Assembly: GCA_964562375.1 (NCBI GenBank)
Contig: CAZLSW010000008.1
Coordinates: 1 to 63,965, forward strand
Source: JAJPXC01 sp964562375
Lineage (GTDB): Bacteria > Bacteroidota > Bacteroidia > Bacteroidales > Muribaculaceae
DNA length: 63,965 nucleotides
Direction: 5' to 3'
In this document: positions 52,330-60,586 of the stretch, in pieces
Position numbering within the stretch: the first letter of the stretch is position 1
Layout: every line of letters starts with the position of its first letter
Translations under genes and position numbers: made by a program
Notes under the pieces: model-generated
What the model was told of the DNA's origin: nothing
Database searches by the model: none
Seen by the model: the letters and a program-made list of their open reading frames with translations, nothing else

Positions 52330-52453
52330 AAGCCAAAGGTGTTTTGAGTGTTGATACAAGAATTGTTGTATAAATTTAACGTGGTGATAGGCAAAAAAGT
52401 TTTTTTGCGCGGCAAGTGTAATGTTTTGGGGTGGTTTTGCGTCATATAAATGA

Positions 52454-52957
52454 ATGAATCGGAAAGATTTTGAGACGATGGCACGCGAGGTGCGCCCCAT
52501 GCTGGTGGCCCGCGCACGGACGATTACCGGCGACGCCGTGAGCGCCGACGACATCGCCCAGGACGCGCTCTTGCGGCTTTGGTCGATGGGCTCCAAGCTT
52601 GACCAATACGACAGTCCTCGAGCCGTGGGGATGCTCATCGCCCGTAATCTGGCCATCGACCACCTAAGGCGTCAGCGACCCGCCTCCGAGTTGCTCGAGT
52701 TCATGGGACAGCTGCAACCCTCCCCCGAGGAGCAGATGATTCTGGCCGAGGTGCCTCGCGAGGTTGAGGCGATTCTCTCCCAACTCCCGCCTGCTCAGGC
52801 TGTTATAATAAGGCTAAGGCACGTCGAGGAGATGGAAATCGACGAGATCGCGACCCTGGTCAACTCCTCTCCCGGGGCCATACGCACCTCCCTATCCCGC
52901 GCCCGAGCGAGAATCAAAGAGATCTTGGCCCCCAAACCCCCGGAACGGGGGCGTTAA
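52454..52957 (+). CDS. ECF-type RNA polymerase sigma factor
   Basis: 167 residues. Region 2 has DDIAQDALLRLWSMG and RAVGMLIARNLAIDHLRRQR; region 4 has LPPAQAVIIRLRHVEEMEID and a helix-turn-helix IATLVNSSPGAIRTSLSRAR. It probably controls the following envelope genes through an anti-sigma partner. The last residues (APKPPERGR) and stop lie in a family-3 hairpin (52926-52954), so the C-terminus seems to have been extended by a repeat. Confidence 0.93.
   Translation: MNRKDFETMAREVRPMLVARARTITGDAVSADDIAQDALLRLWSMGSKLDQYDSPRAVGMLIARNLAIDHLRRQRPASELLEFMGQLQPSPEEQMILAEVPREVEAILSQLPPAQAVIIRLRHVEEMEIDEIATLVNSSPGAIRTSLSRARARIKEILAPKPPERGR
52926..52954. repeat. Family-3 hairpin overlapping the sigma-factor C-terminus
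   Basis: GGCCCCCAAACCCCCGGAAC followed by GGGGGC, nearly identical to the copies at 6.06-6.18 kb. It encodes the final codons before TAA. Confidence 0.85.
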
Positions 52958-53049
52958 GATAGCTCCTTTGCTCCTTTCCTCCTTTCCTCCTTTAAAGAGT
53001 TAATGCTTTAAAGCTTTAAAGATTTAAAATCAAAAAACCCAATAACTCT

Positions 53050-53598
53050 ATGATGAATAGAATCAACGATATACAAGCCCGCGAGCTCATGGCCCGCTTC
53101 CTCTCGGCCGAAACCACCTTGGCCGAGGAACGACAGCTGCGCGACTACTTTGCCGCGGGCAACGTCGCTCCCGATCTCGCCCCCATGGCCGAGATGATGG
53201 CCTGGTACAACCAGCTAAGCGACCAAGGAACCAGCGAGAGCGCCGCCTCCACCCGGACAGCGAGTGTCGCCAAATCCCCCTCTCGTTGGCTGGCCCGCAT
53301 CACCGCTGTGGCCGCGTCGGTGGCCCTGATTTTCGCCCTGGCTTGGTCAATGTCGCTCTCCAGTGGCGCTGAGGTCCCGGAAGATCTGGCCTATGAGGGG
53401 AGCTATGTGATAGTTAACGGCCAGAAAATCACCGATGTAAGTCTTATTTTCGACCAATTGAAATGGGCTGAGAGCTACGCTCAGTCGCTCTCCACTCACC
53501 ACTCACCACTGCCCACTCCCTCCCCCCTCGACGACCTGCTCCAATCGGTCGACAACCCAGTTGCCCGCCAGCTAATTATCGAAACGCTCACCATGTAA
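53050..53598 (+). CDS. Probable anti-sigma factor (single-pass membrane protein)
   Basis: 182 residues: cytoplasmic N-terminal helical segment (ARELMARFLSAETTLAEERQ, MAEMMAWYNQLSDQ), one membrane helix at about 79-97 (ITAVAASVALIFALAWSMSL), and a periplasmic tail. It is placed directly after an ECF sigma gene in the same direction. The topology and position suggest an anti-sigma factor; the zinc HxxxCxxC motif is not present, so this is inference. The gap before it holds CTCCTTTC and CTTTAAAG repeats. Confidence 0.7.
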   Translation: MMNRINDIQARELMARFLSAETTLAEERQLRDYFAAGNVAPDLAPMAEMMAWYNQLSDQGTSESAASTRTASVAKSPSRWLARITAVAASVALIFALAWSMSLSSGAEVPEDLAYEGSYVIVNGQKITDVSLIFDQLKWAESYAQSLSTHHSPLPTPSPLDDLLQSVDNPVARQLIIETLTM

Positions 53599-53611
53599 TC
53601 CCCCCACGAAT

Positions 53612-54400
53612 ATGAAAGCTGCAATAATATTTTCGCTCATCCTTCTCTCCCCGTCGCTTGCCATGGCCCAAGCCGCAATCGACCGCGAGATCGCCAAAGC
53701 CGAAAAGGATCCCTCGGTACAGGTGGTCTTTTCCGAGAAACGCGACCCTAGCACCAAGAAGGTCATCCAGGAAAGTCGTGTGGTAATCGCCTCTTCCAAT
53801 GAATGGGAGAAACGCTTCCGCAAGGCTTTCAACGACGAGCGCCCCAACTCGGTGGAAGCCTCGGTGACCAACCAGGGTGTCTATTCGCTCATATTCAAGA
53901 ACGGCGACCGGGAAGCCAGCTACTCGTTCGTCCCCTCCAACCCCGGTTGCGTTGTTTCGGTTTCAGCCAAGTCGAAATCGGATGTTACGCGGGCTCAAAA
54001 GGCCAATCAACAGGCTCAAAAAGCAGCGCTTGAAGCCAAAAAAGCGGCCCAAAAGGAGGCGAGAAAAGCCATAAAGGAAGCCCAGAAGGCCCAAAAGGAG
54101 GCACTCAAAGCCGCAAAGAAGGCCCAAGAGGAGGCCAATAAGGAGACAGCCCGTGAACTAAAGACCATCCAAGGCTCGTCGCTCTATGTCGGTACCGGGT
54201 CGTCAGGAATTCGGGCTATCCGCACTGACATGCCGCGGGTCGACCGTATCCCTGATGTAACCGCCAAACTGCGCCAACGCAACCCCGGCAGTACCATCCA
54301 GTACAACGATTGGGTAAAATACCGCACGGTCATGGGCACTGTAGTTGTCGCCCCTGGAGAGACAATCTTCATCCCCTCCAATCTGGCGCCTCGCTATTAG
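53612..54400 (+). CDS. Secreted protein with Ala/Lys/Glu coiled coil (DUF5024-like)
   Basis: 262 residues; signal peptide MKAAIIFSLILLSPSLAMAQ. A small beta domain (about 35-120, SVQVVFSEKRDPSTKK, SLIFKNGDREASYSFVPS) is followed by a highly repetitive helix (about 130-185, KAAQKEARKAIKEAQKAQKE) and a C-terminal YVGTGSSGIRAIRTDMPRV region. The arrangement after an ECF sigma and anti-sigma gene recalls DUF5024 proteins (recalled, not searched). It starts 13 bases after the preceding stop. Likely envelope-associated and part of the sigma-factor regulon. Confidence 0.75.
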   Translation: MKAAIIFSLILLSPSLAMAQAAIDREIAKAEKDPSVQVVFSEKRDPSTKKVIQESRVVIASSNEWEKRFRKAFNDERPNSVEASVTNQGVYSLIFKNGDREASYSFVPSNPGCVVSVSAKSKSDVTRAQKANQQAQKAALEAKKAAQKEARKAIKEAQKAQKEALKAAKKAQEEANKETARELKTIQGSSLYVGTGSSGIRAIRTDMPRVDRIPDVTAKLRQRNPGSTIQYNDWVKYRTVMGTVVVAPGETIFIPSNLAPRY

Positions 54401-54439
54401 GTTTTTCTCCTTTTGAGAACACGTTATTCCCCCTTTCTC

Positions 54440-54473
54440 CCTTTCATATTCGAAAAATTTTTGTATCTTTGCC
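54440..54473 (+). promoter_or_regulatory. Promoter of the 54.6-57.2 kb secreted-protein pair
   Basis: TATCTTTG at 54466-54473 is a perfect -7 box; the -33 region is T-rich without a clear TTG. A leader of about 90 bases follows. Confidence 0.7.
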
Positions 54474-54566
54474 TGCGAGACTTAAACGCCTGGCGGGCAA
54501 TTTCTTATAAATTATTACCCGTAAGGCGCATATTAACACATTAGTACCATTCTTATTCGTTTTACC

Positions 54567-54998
54567 ATGCGCGCTAAACATCTTTTAACATTGGCTTCGC
54601 TCGCCCTGGCCCTCAACGCCGGGGCCTACACGGTGGTTGTGTCGACCACCGACGGCGAAACCGCCTATGCGCCGGCTTCCATTACCAACATTGTGCCTAC
54701 TCCGGCAGGAGGGATGACCGTCAACTTCACCTCGGGTAGCCCTGCGGTGTTCGCCTCCGACAAATTCCTTACCATCACCTTCGACACCACCAGCGGCATC
54801 CAATCAGCTGTGGCCGAGAAGGCTCAGGCCATTAGATACGATGGCACCTCAGTGGTAGCCGATGGCGACATCCTGCTCTACTCCACCACGGGCCAGCTCG
54901 TGGCAACGGGTAGCCAAGCTATCTCCACATCCTCCCTCCCCAAGGGCGTGTACATCGCCCGCGCCGGGGAGCAAACCCTTAAAATATGTGTGAAATGA
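54567..54998 (+). CDS. Small secreted protein with sorting-like C-terminal domain
   Basis: 143 residues: signal peptide MRAKHLLTLASLALALNAGA, a short TDGETAYAPASITNIVPTPA segment, and a C-terminal sorting-like domain (DGDILLYSTTGQLVATGS, LPKGVYIARAGEQTLKICV). Nearly half the protein is sorting signal. Its last 13 bases overlap the next gene, so translation is coupled. The N-terminal half resembles the first 100 residues of the next protein, suggesting a partner or duplicated module. Confidence 0.8.
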   Translation: MRAKHLLTLASLALALNAGAYTVVVSTTDGETAYAPASITNIVPTPAGGMTVNFTSGSPAVFASDKFLTITFDTTSGIQSAVAEKAQAIRYDGTSVVADGDILLYSTTGQLVATGSQAISTSSLPKGVYIARAGEQTLKICVK

Positions 54999-57169
54999 AG
55001 ACGCGCGTACTGTTTACCACAGCGGCTGCTGCAGCGATAGTTACCGCGGCCGCCTTTGATATCGTGTGGATCAACACCTCCGACGGTGTTTCCCGCGGCC
55101 TTGCCATCGACAATGCCGAGAGCATCGCTTATAGCGGTGACAAAACCAACCTCGTTGTCACCGACAAAACATATACCTCCCACCAGCTTGCCGCCAGCGA
55201 TGTCGACGACATCACCCTGGGCGAAAGCGACGGCACCGTCACGGTGAATTTCACCTCCGACGGCCCAAAGGTGGAGAATCCCTACGCCTTTGAAGGCCTT
55301 GACGTTACCATCGACGGTGGTCACGTCACCCTCAACTACTCGGGCGAGGAAAAACTCTCCTACTACGTCACCGGTTCGACCGACGACGGCCAGTTGAAGA
55401 TGTACGGCGCCGCCCAATATACCCTCACGATCGAAAACGCCTCGATCACCAATCTCTCCGGCGCAGCCATCAACATCCAAAACAAGAAGAAGGGCTCCAT
55501 CAAAATCAAGGGCACCAACAAATTGGAGGACGCCGCCGAATACGTCACCCCCGACGACGAGAAACAGAACGGCTGTTTCTTCTCCACCGGCACCGTCACC
55601 TTCAGCGGCTCGGGCACCATGACCGTGGCCGGCCACAACAAGCACGCTATCGCCTCCTCCAAGGAGATTAACCTCGACGGCGCCACGCTTATCGTCACCG
55701 AGGCAGCTTCCGACGGATTGCACGCCGACGGCATTACCATCACCAGCGGCTCCTATACCTCGTCGGGTACCACCGGCGACGGCATCGACGCCGACACGGG
55801 CATCCTCCAAATCGACGGTGGCACTATCGACGTCACCGTCACCGCCGACGACACCAAAGGCTTCAAAGCCGACGACATGATCAACGTCACCGCCGGCGAC
55901 ATCACCCTGAAATTGGGAGGCTTGCAGTCGAAAGGCTTCAAAACCAAGGCTTCCATGTCCATTACGGGAGGCACCATCACCGCTACCGCTACGGGTGGCG
56001 TGGTCGTTACCGACGGCGATCCATCCTACTGCACCGTGCTGAAATCGGATGTCGATTTCACCATGAGCGGCGGCACTATCAACATCACCCACTCGGGAAT
56101 CGCCGGAAAGGGCATCTCGGTTGACGGCGACGCCACATTTACCGGCGGCACTGTCACCATCAAGACTACCGGCGCCGGTGGCACCTACCAGGACGCCAAC
56201 GGCGATAACGACTCCTATTGCTCCACGTGCATCGCATGCGACGGCAACCTCAATATGCTCGGTGGCACATTCGACCTGTCGTCAACCGGCTCGGCTGGCA
56301 AGTGCGTGAAGGTCGACCTCGTGGCCACGCTCGGCAACGAGGATGGCACAGGCCCCGACGTCACCGCCAAAACCACCGGCGCGCAAGTGCTCGTGGGCTC
56401 CTCGAGCAGCGGCGGTGGTTGGGGAGGCTGGGGCCCTGGTGGCGGCGGTCAAGACAAGGACTATGCCAACCCCAAGATAATCAAGGCCACTGGCAACCTA
56501 ACCCTTAACGGCGGCACCTACAACCTCACCGGCTCCACCGAAGGCGGCGAGGCCCTGGAGAGCAAGGCCACGCTCACCGTCAACGGCGGCACCGTCAAGA
56601 TCAAAACCTATGACGACTGCATCAACGCCGCCACCCACATTCAGATTAACGGCGGCGACATCTGCTGCCAAGCCACCAACAACGACGCCATCGACTCCAA
56701 CGGCACGTTGACCATCGCCGGTGGCCGCGTGATAGCTGTGGGTAAGGGCTCCCCGGAATGTGGATTTGACTGCGACAACAACCGCTTCACCATCACCGGC
56801 GGCCAGATTTGGGGTATCGGCGGCGACACCTCCACCCCCACATCCTCGGCTTGCACCCAGCGTTGCGTCGTTTACTCCCGCTCCAGCGCCTCGGCCAACA
56901 CCCGCTACACCGTGAGCGACACCTCGGGCAACGTCGTGCTGTCGTTTGTGGCTCCGGCCTCGATTTCCGGCACCTGCAAGATGGTGATCTCATCCCCCTC
57001 GATCGCCTCGGGCACCAGCTACAAAATCTCCACCGGCGGCACCGTCTCGGGAGGCGACACCTTCGAGTACCTCACCGTGGGAGGCACCCTTACCTCCGGC
57101 ACCCAAGCCACCACCTTCACCTCCTCCTCGATGGTGACCACCGTCGGCTCCTCCTCCGGCCGCCCCTAA
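54986..57169 (+). CDS. Cell-surface carbohydrate-binding domain-type protein (beta-helix, DUF4353-like)
   Basis: 727 residues, beginning MCEMKTRVLFTTAAAAAIV (signal peptide; MKTRV three codons in is an alternative start). From residue 85 the sequence is a right-handed beta-helix of short rungs with recurring GTxTI/GGTI patterns: LTIENASITNLSGAAINIQN, DGLHADGITITSGSYTSSG, DDCINAATHIQINGGDICCQ. This is the Cthe_2159/DUF4353 polysaccharide-binding family often linked to CotH-like kinases. A GGGWGGWGPGGGGQ linker lies near residue 475. No sorting-like end is present. Confidence 0.85.
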   Translation: MCEMKTRVLFTTAAAAAIVTAAAFDIVWINTSDGVSRGLAIDNAESIAYSGDKTNLVVTDKTYTSHQLAASDVDDITLGESDGTVTVNFTSDGPKVENPYAFEGLDVTIDGGHVTLNYSGEEKLSYYVTGSTDDGQLKMYGAAQYTLTIENASITNLSGAAINIQNKKKGSIKIKGTNKLEDAAEYVTPDDEKQNGCFFSTGTVTFSGSGTMTVAGHNKHAIASSKEINLDGATLIVTEAASDGLHADGITITSGSYTSSGTTGDGIDADTGILQIDGGTIDVTVTADDTKGFKADDMINVTAGDITLKLGGLQSKGFKTKASMSITGGTITATATGGVVVTDGDPSYCTVLKSDVDFTMSGGTINITHSGIAGKGISVDGDATFTGGTVTIKTTGAGGTYQDANGDNDSYCSTCIACDGNLNMLGGTFDLSSTGSAGKCVKVDLVATLGNEDGTGPDVTAKTTGAQVLVGSSSSGGGWGGWGPGGGGQDKDYANPKIIKATGNLTLNGGTYNLTGSTEGGEALESKATLTVNGGTVKIKTYDDCINAATHIQINGGDICCQATNNDAIDSNGTLTIAGGRVIAVGKGSPECGFDCDNNRFTITGGQIWGIGGDTSTPTSSACTQRCVVYSRSSASANTRYTVSDTSGNVVLSFVAPASISGTCKMVISSPSIASGTSYKISTGGTVSGGDTFEYLTVGGTLTSGTQATTFTSSSMVTTVGSSSGRP

Positions 57170-57181
57170 TCCCCCACCTCC

Positions 57182-57209
57182 CCGCGGTGGAACCGCGGGG
57201 CACCGTGGC
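57182..57209. repeat. Family-1 palindrome, left outer copy (minus orientation)
   Basis: CCGCGG-TGGAA-CCGCGG followed by GGCACCGTGGC, the reverse complement of the array unit. It lies just after the beta-helix gene. Confidence 0.9.
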
Positions 57210-57269
57210 CCAAAGCTTTCTCCCCTGCCACTGGCGTGGAAGCCAATAGCGGCTTTAATCAGGTGCCGC

Positions 57270-57300
57270 GCCACCGTGCCCCGCGGTTCCACCGCGGTGG
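57270..57300. repeat. Family-1 palindrome, left inner copy (plus orientation)
   Basis: GCCACCGTGCC then CCGCGGTTCCACCGCGG and TGG; together with the following TATAT it is mirrored on the far side of the transposase (58292-58328). Confidence 0.9.
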
Positions 57301-57334
57301 TATATGAAACGACAATCCTAAAAGCCTTAAAGCT

Positions 57335-58285
57335 ATGCCCCATGCTTCTTCCCCTTATGGCAATGCCTCCACAAGCCACAACCACAAGCGCCGAGCGCGG
57401 TGGCATGATTACTCAGCGCCAGGCACCTATATGATTACCATGGTGGTAGAGGGGCGCAAGCCGTGGCTTGGGCGCTTGGACACACGTCCCGAGCCCCATG
57501 TGGAACTTACCCCGCTCGGCCTCGCCATTCAAGAAACCGAGCTTGCCAAGATCCATCAAATCTACCCCATGATTCACCTTTGGCATCATTGCATGATGCC
57601 CGATCATCTCCATTTAATCTTCCATATCGACAGTCCTCTCCCCAAAGGCAAGCATCTGGGCCACGTGATAGCGGGTTTCAAAAGCGGTTGCACCCAGGCA
57701 GCTCGTTTGCTTTTGGGGGATGATAACATTTCGCTTTTCGAGAAGGGCTACAACGACAGGATTCTCCTCGATGATGGCCAGCTTGATCGCTGGAAACGCT
57801 ATCTCGACGACAATCCACGCCGCCTCGCGCTAAAGCGCAGCCATCCCCGTCTATTCACCACCATGCATGGAATATCGGTAACTGGCCGTGAATGCCAGAT
57901 TTTCGGCAATCAATTCCTGCTTGATATTCCCGACAAGGAGGCCGTGGTGGTTCATCGAGCTGATAGCGACCTCGATTTTGAGCGCAAACGCAGGGCATGG
58001 CTGGCCTGTGGCGAGCGCGGAGGGGTATTGGTAAGCGCTGCCATAGCGGAAAGGGAGAAGCAAGTGATGAGGGAGGCCATGGACCGTGGCTACTGCTTGA
58101 TTTTGCTAAGGAACAACGGCTTCCCTGAGATTTACAAGCCAAGCGGAGAATCCTTCGACGCATGTGCCGAAGGGAGGCTTTTGCAAATAAGCCCCTGGGA
58201 GCATCGCCAAGAGAAGCGAGTGATAACGCGCGAGGAATGCCTTTTTCTCAACGGGATAGCTGAAAGGCTGGCCCGAGGGGAATAG
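57335..58285 (+). CDS. REP-associated tyrosine transposase (Y1/HUH) with extra C-terminal domain
   Basis: 316 residues. N-terminal part (about 20-170) is a Y1 transposase: YMITMVVEGRKPWLG, the HUH motif HLH at 91-93 in MPDHLHLIFHI, and the candidate catalytic Tyr156 in WKRYLDDNPRRL. It nicks and joins single-stranded DNA at palindromes. Usual RAYTs are 150-220 residues. Here about 145 further residues follow with GGVLVSAAIAEREKQVMREA, YCLILLRNNGFPEIYKPSGE and GRLLQISPWEHR, resembling a Rossmann-type nucleotide-binding fold (DprA/SLOG-like; inference). Palindromes in both orientations flank the gene, and a six-copy array follows. Confidence 0.88.
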   Translation: MPHASSPYGNASTSHNHKRRARWHDYSAPGTYMITMVVEGRKPWLGRLDTRPEPHVELTPLGLAIQETELAKIHQIYPMIHLWHHCMMPDHLHLIFHIDSPLPKGKHLGHVIAGFKSGCTQAARLLLGDDNISLFEKGYNDRILLDDGQLDRWKRYLDDNPRRLALKRSHPRLFTTMHGISVTGRECQIFGNQFLLDIPDKEAVVVHRADSDLDFERKRRAWLACGERGGVLVSAAIAEREKQVMREAMDRGYCLILLRNNGFPEIYKPSGESFDACAEGRLLQISPWEHRQEKRVITREECLFLNGIAERLARGE

Positions 58286-58291
58286 GAAATT

Positions 58292-58366
58292 CTATATACC
58301 ACCGCGGCAAACCGCGGGGCACCGTGGCTTGCTAAACCACCGCGGCAAACCGCGGGGCACCGTGGC
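58292..58366. repeat. Family-1 palindromes, right side of the transposase (two, minus orientation)
   Basis: TATATACC then ACCGCGG-CAAA-CCGCGG and GGCACCGTGGC at 58299-58328, repeated at 58337-58366. ATATACCACCGCGG here is the exact inverse of CCGCGGTGGTATAT on the left side (57292-57305). Confidence 0.9.
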
Positions 58367-58428
58367 TTGCTACTGGCAAAGTTACCACCATTCCATTCCC
58401 CCTCCAAGAAAAAGCCCCAAAAAATTTC

Positions 58429-58945
58429 CCAGCAAGCTCCATCGAGCCACGGTGCCCCGCGGTTCGCCGCGGTGGCCATTGGGGGCGCTGGCCTTGGACG
58501 GCCTTTCCCATCGAGCCACGGTGCCCCGCGGTTCGCCGCGGTGGCCATTGGGGGAGCCGGCCTTGGACGGCCATCCCAGCCTTTCCCATCGAGCCACGGT
58601 GCCCCGCGGTTCGCCGCGGTGGCCAGCAAGCCTCCATCGACCCGCGGCGGCCAGTAAGCTCCATCGAGCCACGGTGCCTTTCCCATCGAGCCACGGTGCC
58701 CCGCGGTTCGCCGCGGTGGCCAGCAAGCCTCCATCGACCCGCGGCGGCCAGTAAGCTCCATCGAGCCACGGTGCCTTTCCCATCGAGCCACGGTGCCCCG
58801 CGGTTCGCCGCGGTGGCCAGCAAGCTCCATCGACCCGCGGCGGCCAGCACGCCTCCATCGACCCGCGGCGCCTTTCCCATCCAGCCACGGTGCCCCGCGG
58901 TTCGCCGCGGTGGCCATTGGGGGAGCCTTCTAGGGGCGATGGCCG
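58429..58945. repeat. Array of six family-1 palindromes with spacer modules
   Basis: Plus-orientation units of 31 bases start at 58446, 58515, 58593, 58690, 58786 and 58884 (GCCACGGTGCC-CCGCGG-TTCG-CCGCGG-TGGC). Spacers come in two sorts: GGCCTTGGACGGCC modules, and AGCCTCCATCGACCCGCGGC with truncated palindromes ending GGTGCCTTTCC. Open frames through this stretch are repeat translations, not genes. Confidence 0.95.
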
Positions 58946-58968
58946 TCCAAGGGCTGGCGCAGCGGGGG

Positions 58969-59670
58969 TTATTCCTCGGGGAATTTGCGGTAGTATTCCT
59001 CCAGGAGGTTGCGGATGTTGAAATAGTAGCCGGCGGGCGTCTTGGGGTCACCGGGCTTCAGGCGAACGTAGTCGTAATGGGGTTGCACAAACTGCTGCGC
59101 GTCGGCCTTCTCCCCCATGAAGTTGATGATGTTGTACTCGTGCTCGGGGTTGATCACCACCCAGGCGTTCTCAGGGTCGAGGCCCGTGCCGGTCGACAGG
59201 ATGGCCTCCAGCAGGTGGTTCATGCGGTACTGCCAGATGGCGGCGCGATTCACCTTCCCGCGCTTGCGCAGCGCGTAGATCAGGAAATTCAATTGCCGCA
59301 GGTCGAACGGGTTGTCATCCAACGACAATTCGGCGTATTTGATAATCGTGTCAAGCTCGGCGCGCGTGTGCTGGTCCTTGTAATATAGCGGCTCGATACG
59401 CTTGTAGAACTCGCTGTGGCGATACGGGTTGTAATCCTCTTGGAACACGTAGCCCAGGTACAGGCGACGGTAATCGGGGAGCTGCATGATGGTTTCGTTG
59501 GCCAGGTAGCGGTCCATCAGCTTGGGGTAATAATATTTCGACGCGGGGTCGGTGACCTCGCGGCGTATCTGGTCCATGTCGGGGCGCTCGACCTTGATCT
59601 CGCGCTTTGGAGCCGCCATTACCATCAAAGCGGCCCCCAAAAAACCTAATATACTAATTAAAACTTTCAT
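58969..59670 (-). CDS. DUF4919-type secreted protein
   Basis: 233 residues; signal peptide MKVLISILGFLGAALMVMA. The mature part is helical, with PDMDQIRREVTDPASKYYYP, LYLGYVFQEDYNPYRHSEFY, LSLDDNPFDLRQLNFLIYAL and a tetratricopeptide-like layout. This is the Bacteroidales DUF4919 family (recalled). No catalytic residues are evident; a periplasmic or outer-membrane scaffold is possible. Its stop lies just beyond the palindrome array. Confidence 0.82.
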   Translation of the reverse strand: MKVLISILGFLGAALMVMAAPKREIKVERPDMDQIRREVTDPASKYYYPKLMDRYLANETIMQLPDYRRLYLGYVFQEDYNPYRHSEFYKRIEPLYYKDQHTRAELDTIIKYAELSLDDNPFDLRQLNFLIYALRKRGKVNRAAIWQYRMNHLLEAILSTGTGLDPENAWVVINPEHEYNIINFMGEKADAQQFVQPHYDYVRLKPGDPKTPAGYYFNIRNLLEEYYRKFPEE

Positions 59671-59685
59671 TCAATTATCTCTTTA

Positions 59686-59749
59686 ACCACAAAAGGACAC
59701 GAAAGTGACACAAAAATTTTTTGTGTTTCTTTTGTGTCTTTTTGTGGTC
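59686..59749. repeat. Inverted ACCACAAAAGGACAC repeat (family 4)
   Basis: AACCACAAAAGGACACGAAA and its near-complement TGTGTCTTTTTGTGGTC meet at about 59720. Single arms recur at 60384-60416, 63338-63370 and, inverted, 63481-63512. Confidence 0.85.
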
Positions 59750-59786
59750 AAAAACTCCATTTCGTGGTTCATGTCCTTTGCGTGGC

Positions 59787-60278
59787 TTATGGGGCGTAGA
59801 TTGCGAGGATGTCGAAGAGGGCGAGGCCCACCATCGACAGCGCCACCACGGCTGGCAGGCCCACGCCGCAGAGCAGCTGCGTCCAGCCGCGGGAGAACAG
59901 CGGCAGGTCGCGCCCGCGCGGGGTGTTGGTGTAGGCCATTGCGCCCATCACGGCGCCCACGACGGCACCGATGATGATTCCCGGCGAGGAGATAAGCATG
60001 CCCACGACCATGCCGCAGAGCGTGCCTAGGCCGATGTAGCCGCGGCCGCGCGTACCGCGCGACAGGAATCGTGGCAACATCATCCACAAGCCGAGCACGA
60101 TCAACGTTGCGCAGCCCCAGAATATCATGGTGTCGGCCTGCAGGTCGACGTATCCGCTCCATTTCAGGAGCCACAAGCCCAAGTAGGCGGCCAATGAGGC
60201 CGGCAGCACGGGCTTGAACACCAGGGCGATAGCCCCGGCCAACAGTATCGACGCGAATATAAGCCAGATGGTGATCAT
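59787..60278 (-). CDS. Small multi-pass membrane protein (DUF456-like)
   Basis: 163 residues with about five hydrophobic segments. LPASLAAYLGLWLLKWSGY near residue 30 and glycine-rich GMVVGMLISSPGIIIGAVVGAVMGAMAYT in two adjoining helices fit the DUF456 pattern (recalled). Function is unknown. A promoter box (TAAATTTG, 60311-60304 minus) lies 26 bases upstream of its start. A family-4 inverted repeat lies between it and the DUF4919 gene, so they may or may not be co-transcribed. Confidence 0.75.
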   Translation of the reverse strand: MITIWLIFASILLAGAIALVFKPVLPASLAAYLGLWLLKWSGYVDLQADTMIFWGCATLIVLGLWMMLPRFLSRGTRGRGYIGLGTLCGMVVGMLISSPGIIIGAVVGAVMGAMAYTNTPRGRDLPLFSRGWTQLLCGVGLPAVVALSMVGLALFDILAIYAP

Positions 60279-60303
60279 CGTCTTCTCTCGATTAATGATT
60301 TTA

Positions 60304-60311
60304 CAAATTTA
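60304..60311 (-). promoter_or_regulatory. -7 box of the DUF456-like gene
   Basis: TAAATTTG on the minus strand, perfect consensus; the -33 side is AT/GC mixed with no clear TTG at the right distance. Confidence 0.55.
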
Positions 60312-60586
60312 ATGAATTTCGGCCGCCCAAGGTTTACCCCAGCCCTATATTTTACATTTTTTATACCATGGAAACGGGGGATTGACCACAAAAAGACATA
60401 AAAGGGACACAAAAAGCCTGATATAGCGCAGCCTTTTCATTAGCAAGCCACGGTGCCCCGCGGTTCGCCGCGGCGCCCTCGGGCTGCCGCGCACGCCCAT
60501 AAAGGAAGCCCCGCCGGCAGCTGCCAGCGGGGCTTGTATCGAATAAGGTATTTAGCTAAATGCTAAATGCTAAACGCTAAATGCTT
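60312..60586. repeat. Intergenic region with family-4 arm, family-1 palindrome and CTAAATG repeats
   Basis: A family-4 arm (60384-60416), a family-1 palindrome (60447-60477), a GC hairpin (GAAGCCCCGCCGGCAGCTGCCAGCGGGGCTT in two arms, 60509-60535) that may terminate the secreted-protein gene, and three to four GCTAAATGCTAAA units (60553-60585). No gene is seen. Confidence 0.8.

Noticed and set aside
52330..52656. N-terminal extension of the lipoprotein gene at 51859
   Set aside because: The upstream frame is antisense to the sigma-factor gene and lacks a signal peptide; MKRLYYLL with a lipobox is the clear start.
57335..58366. Transposase as an IS200/IS605 insertion sequence with TnpB
   Set aside because: No tnpB is adjacent, and the protein is longer and surrounded by REP-type palindromes rather than single subterminal hairpins.
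58132..59051. Long minus- and plus-strand frames through the palindrome array
   Set aside because: They are translations of the repeats (RGEPRGTVARWER and similar) without start signals, and several frames are open at once because of GC content.
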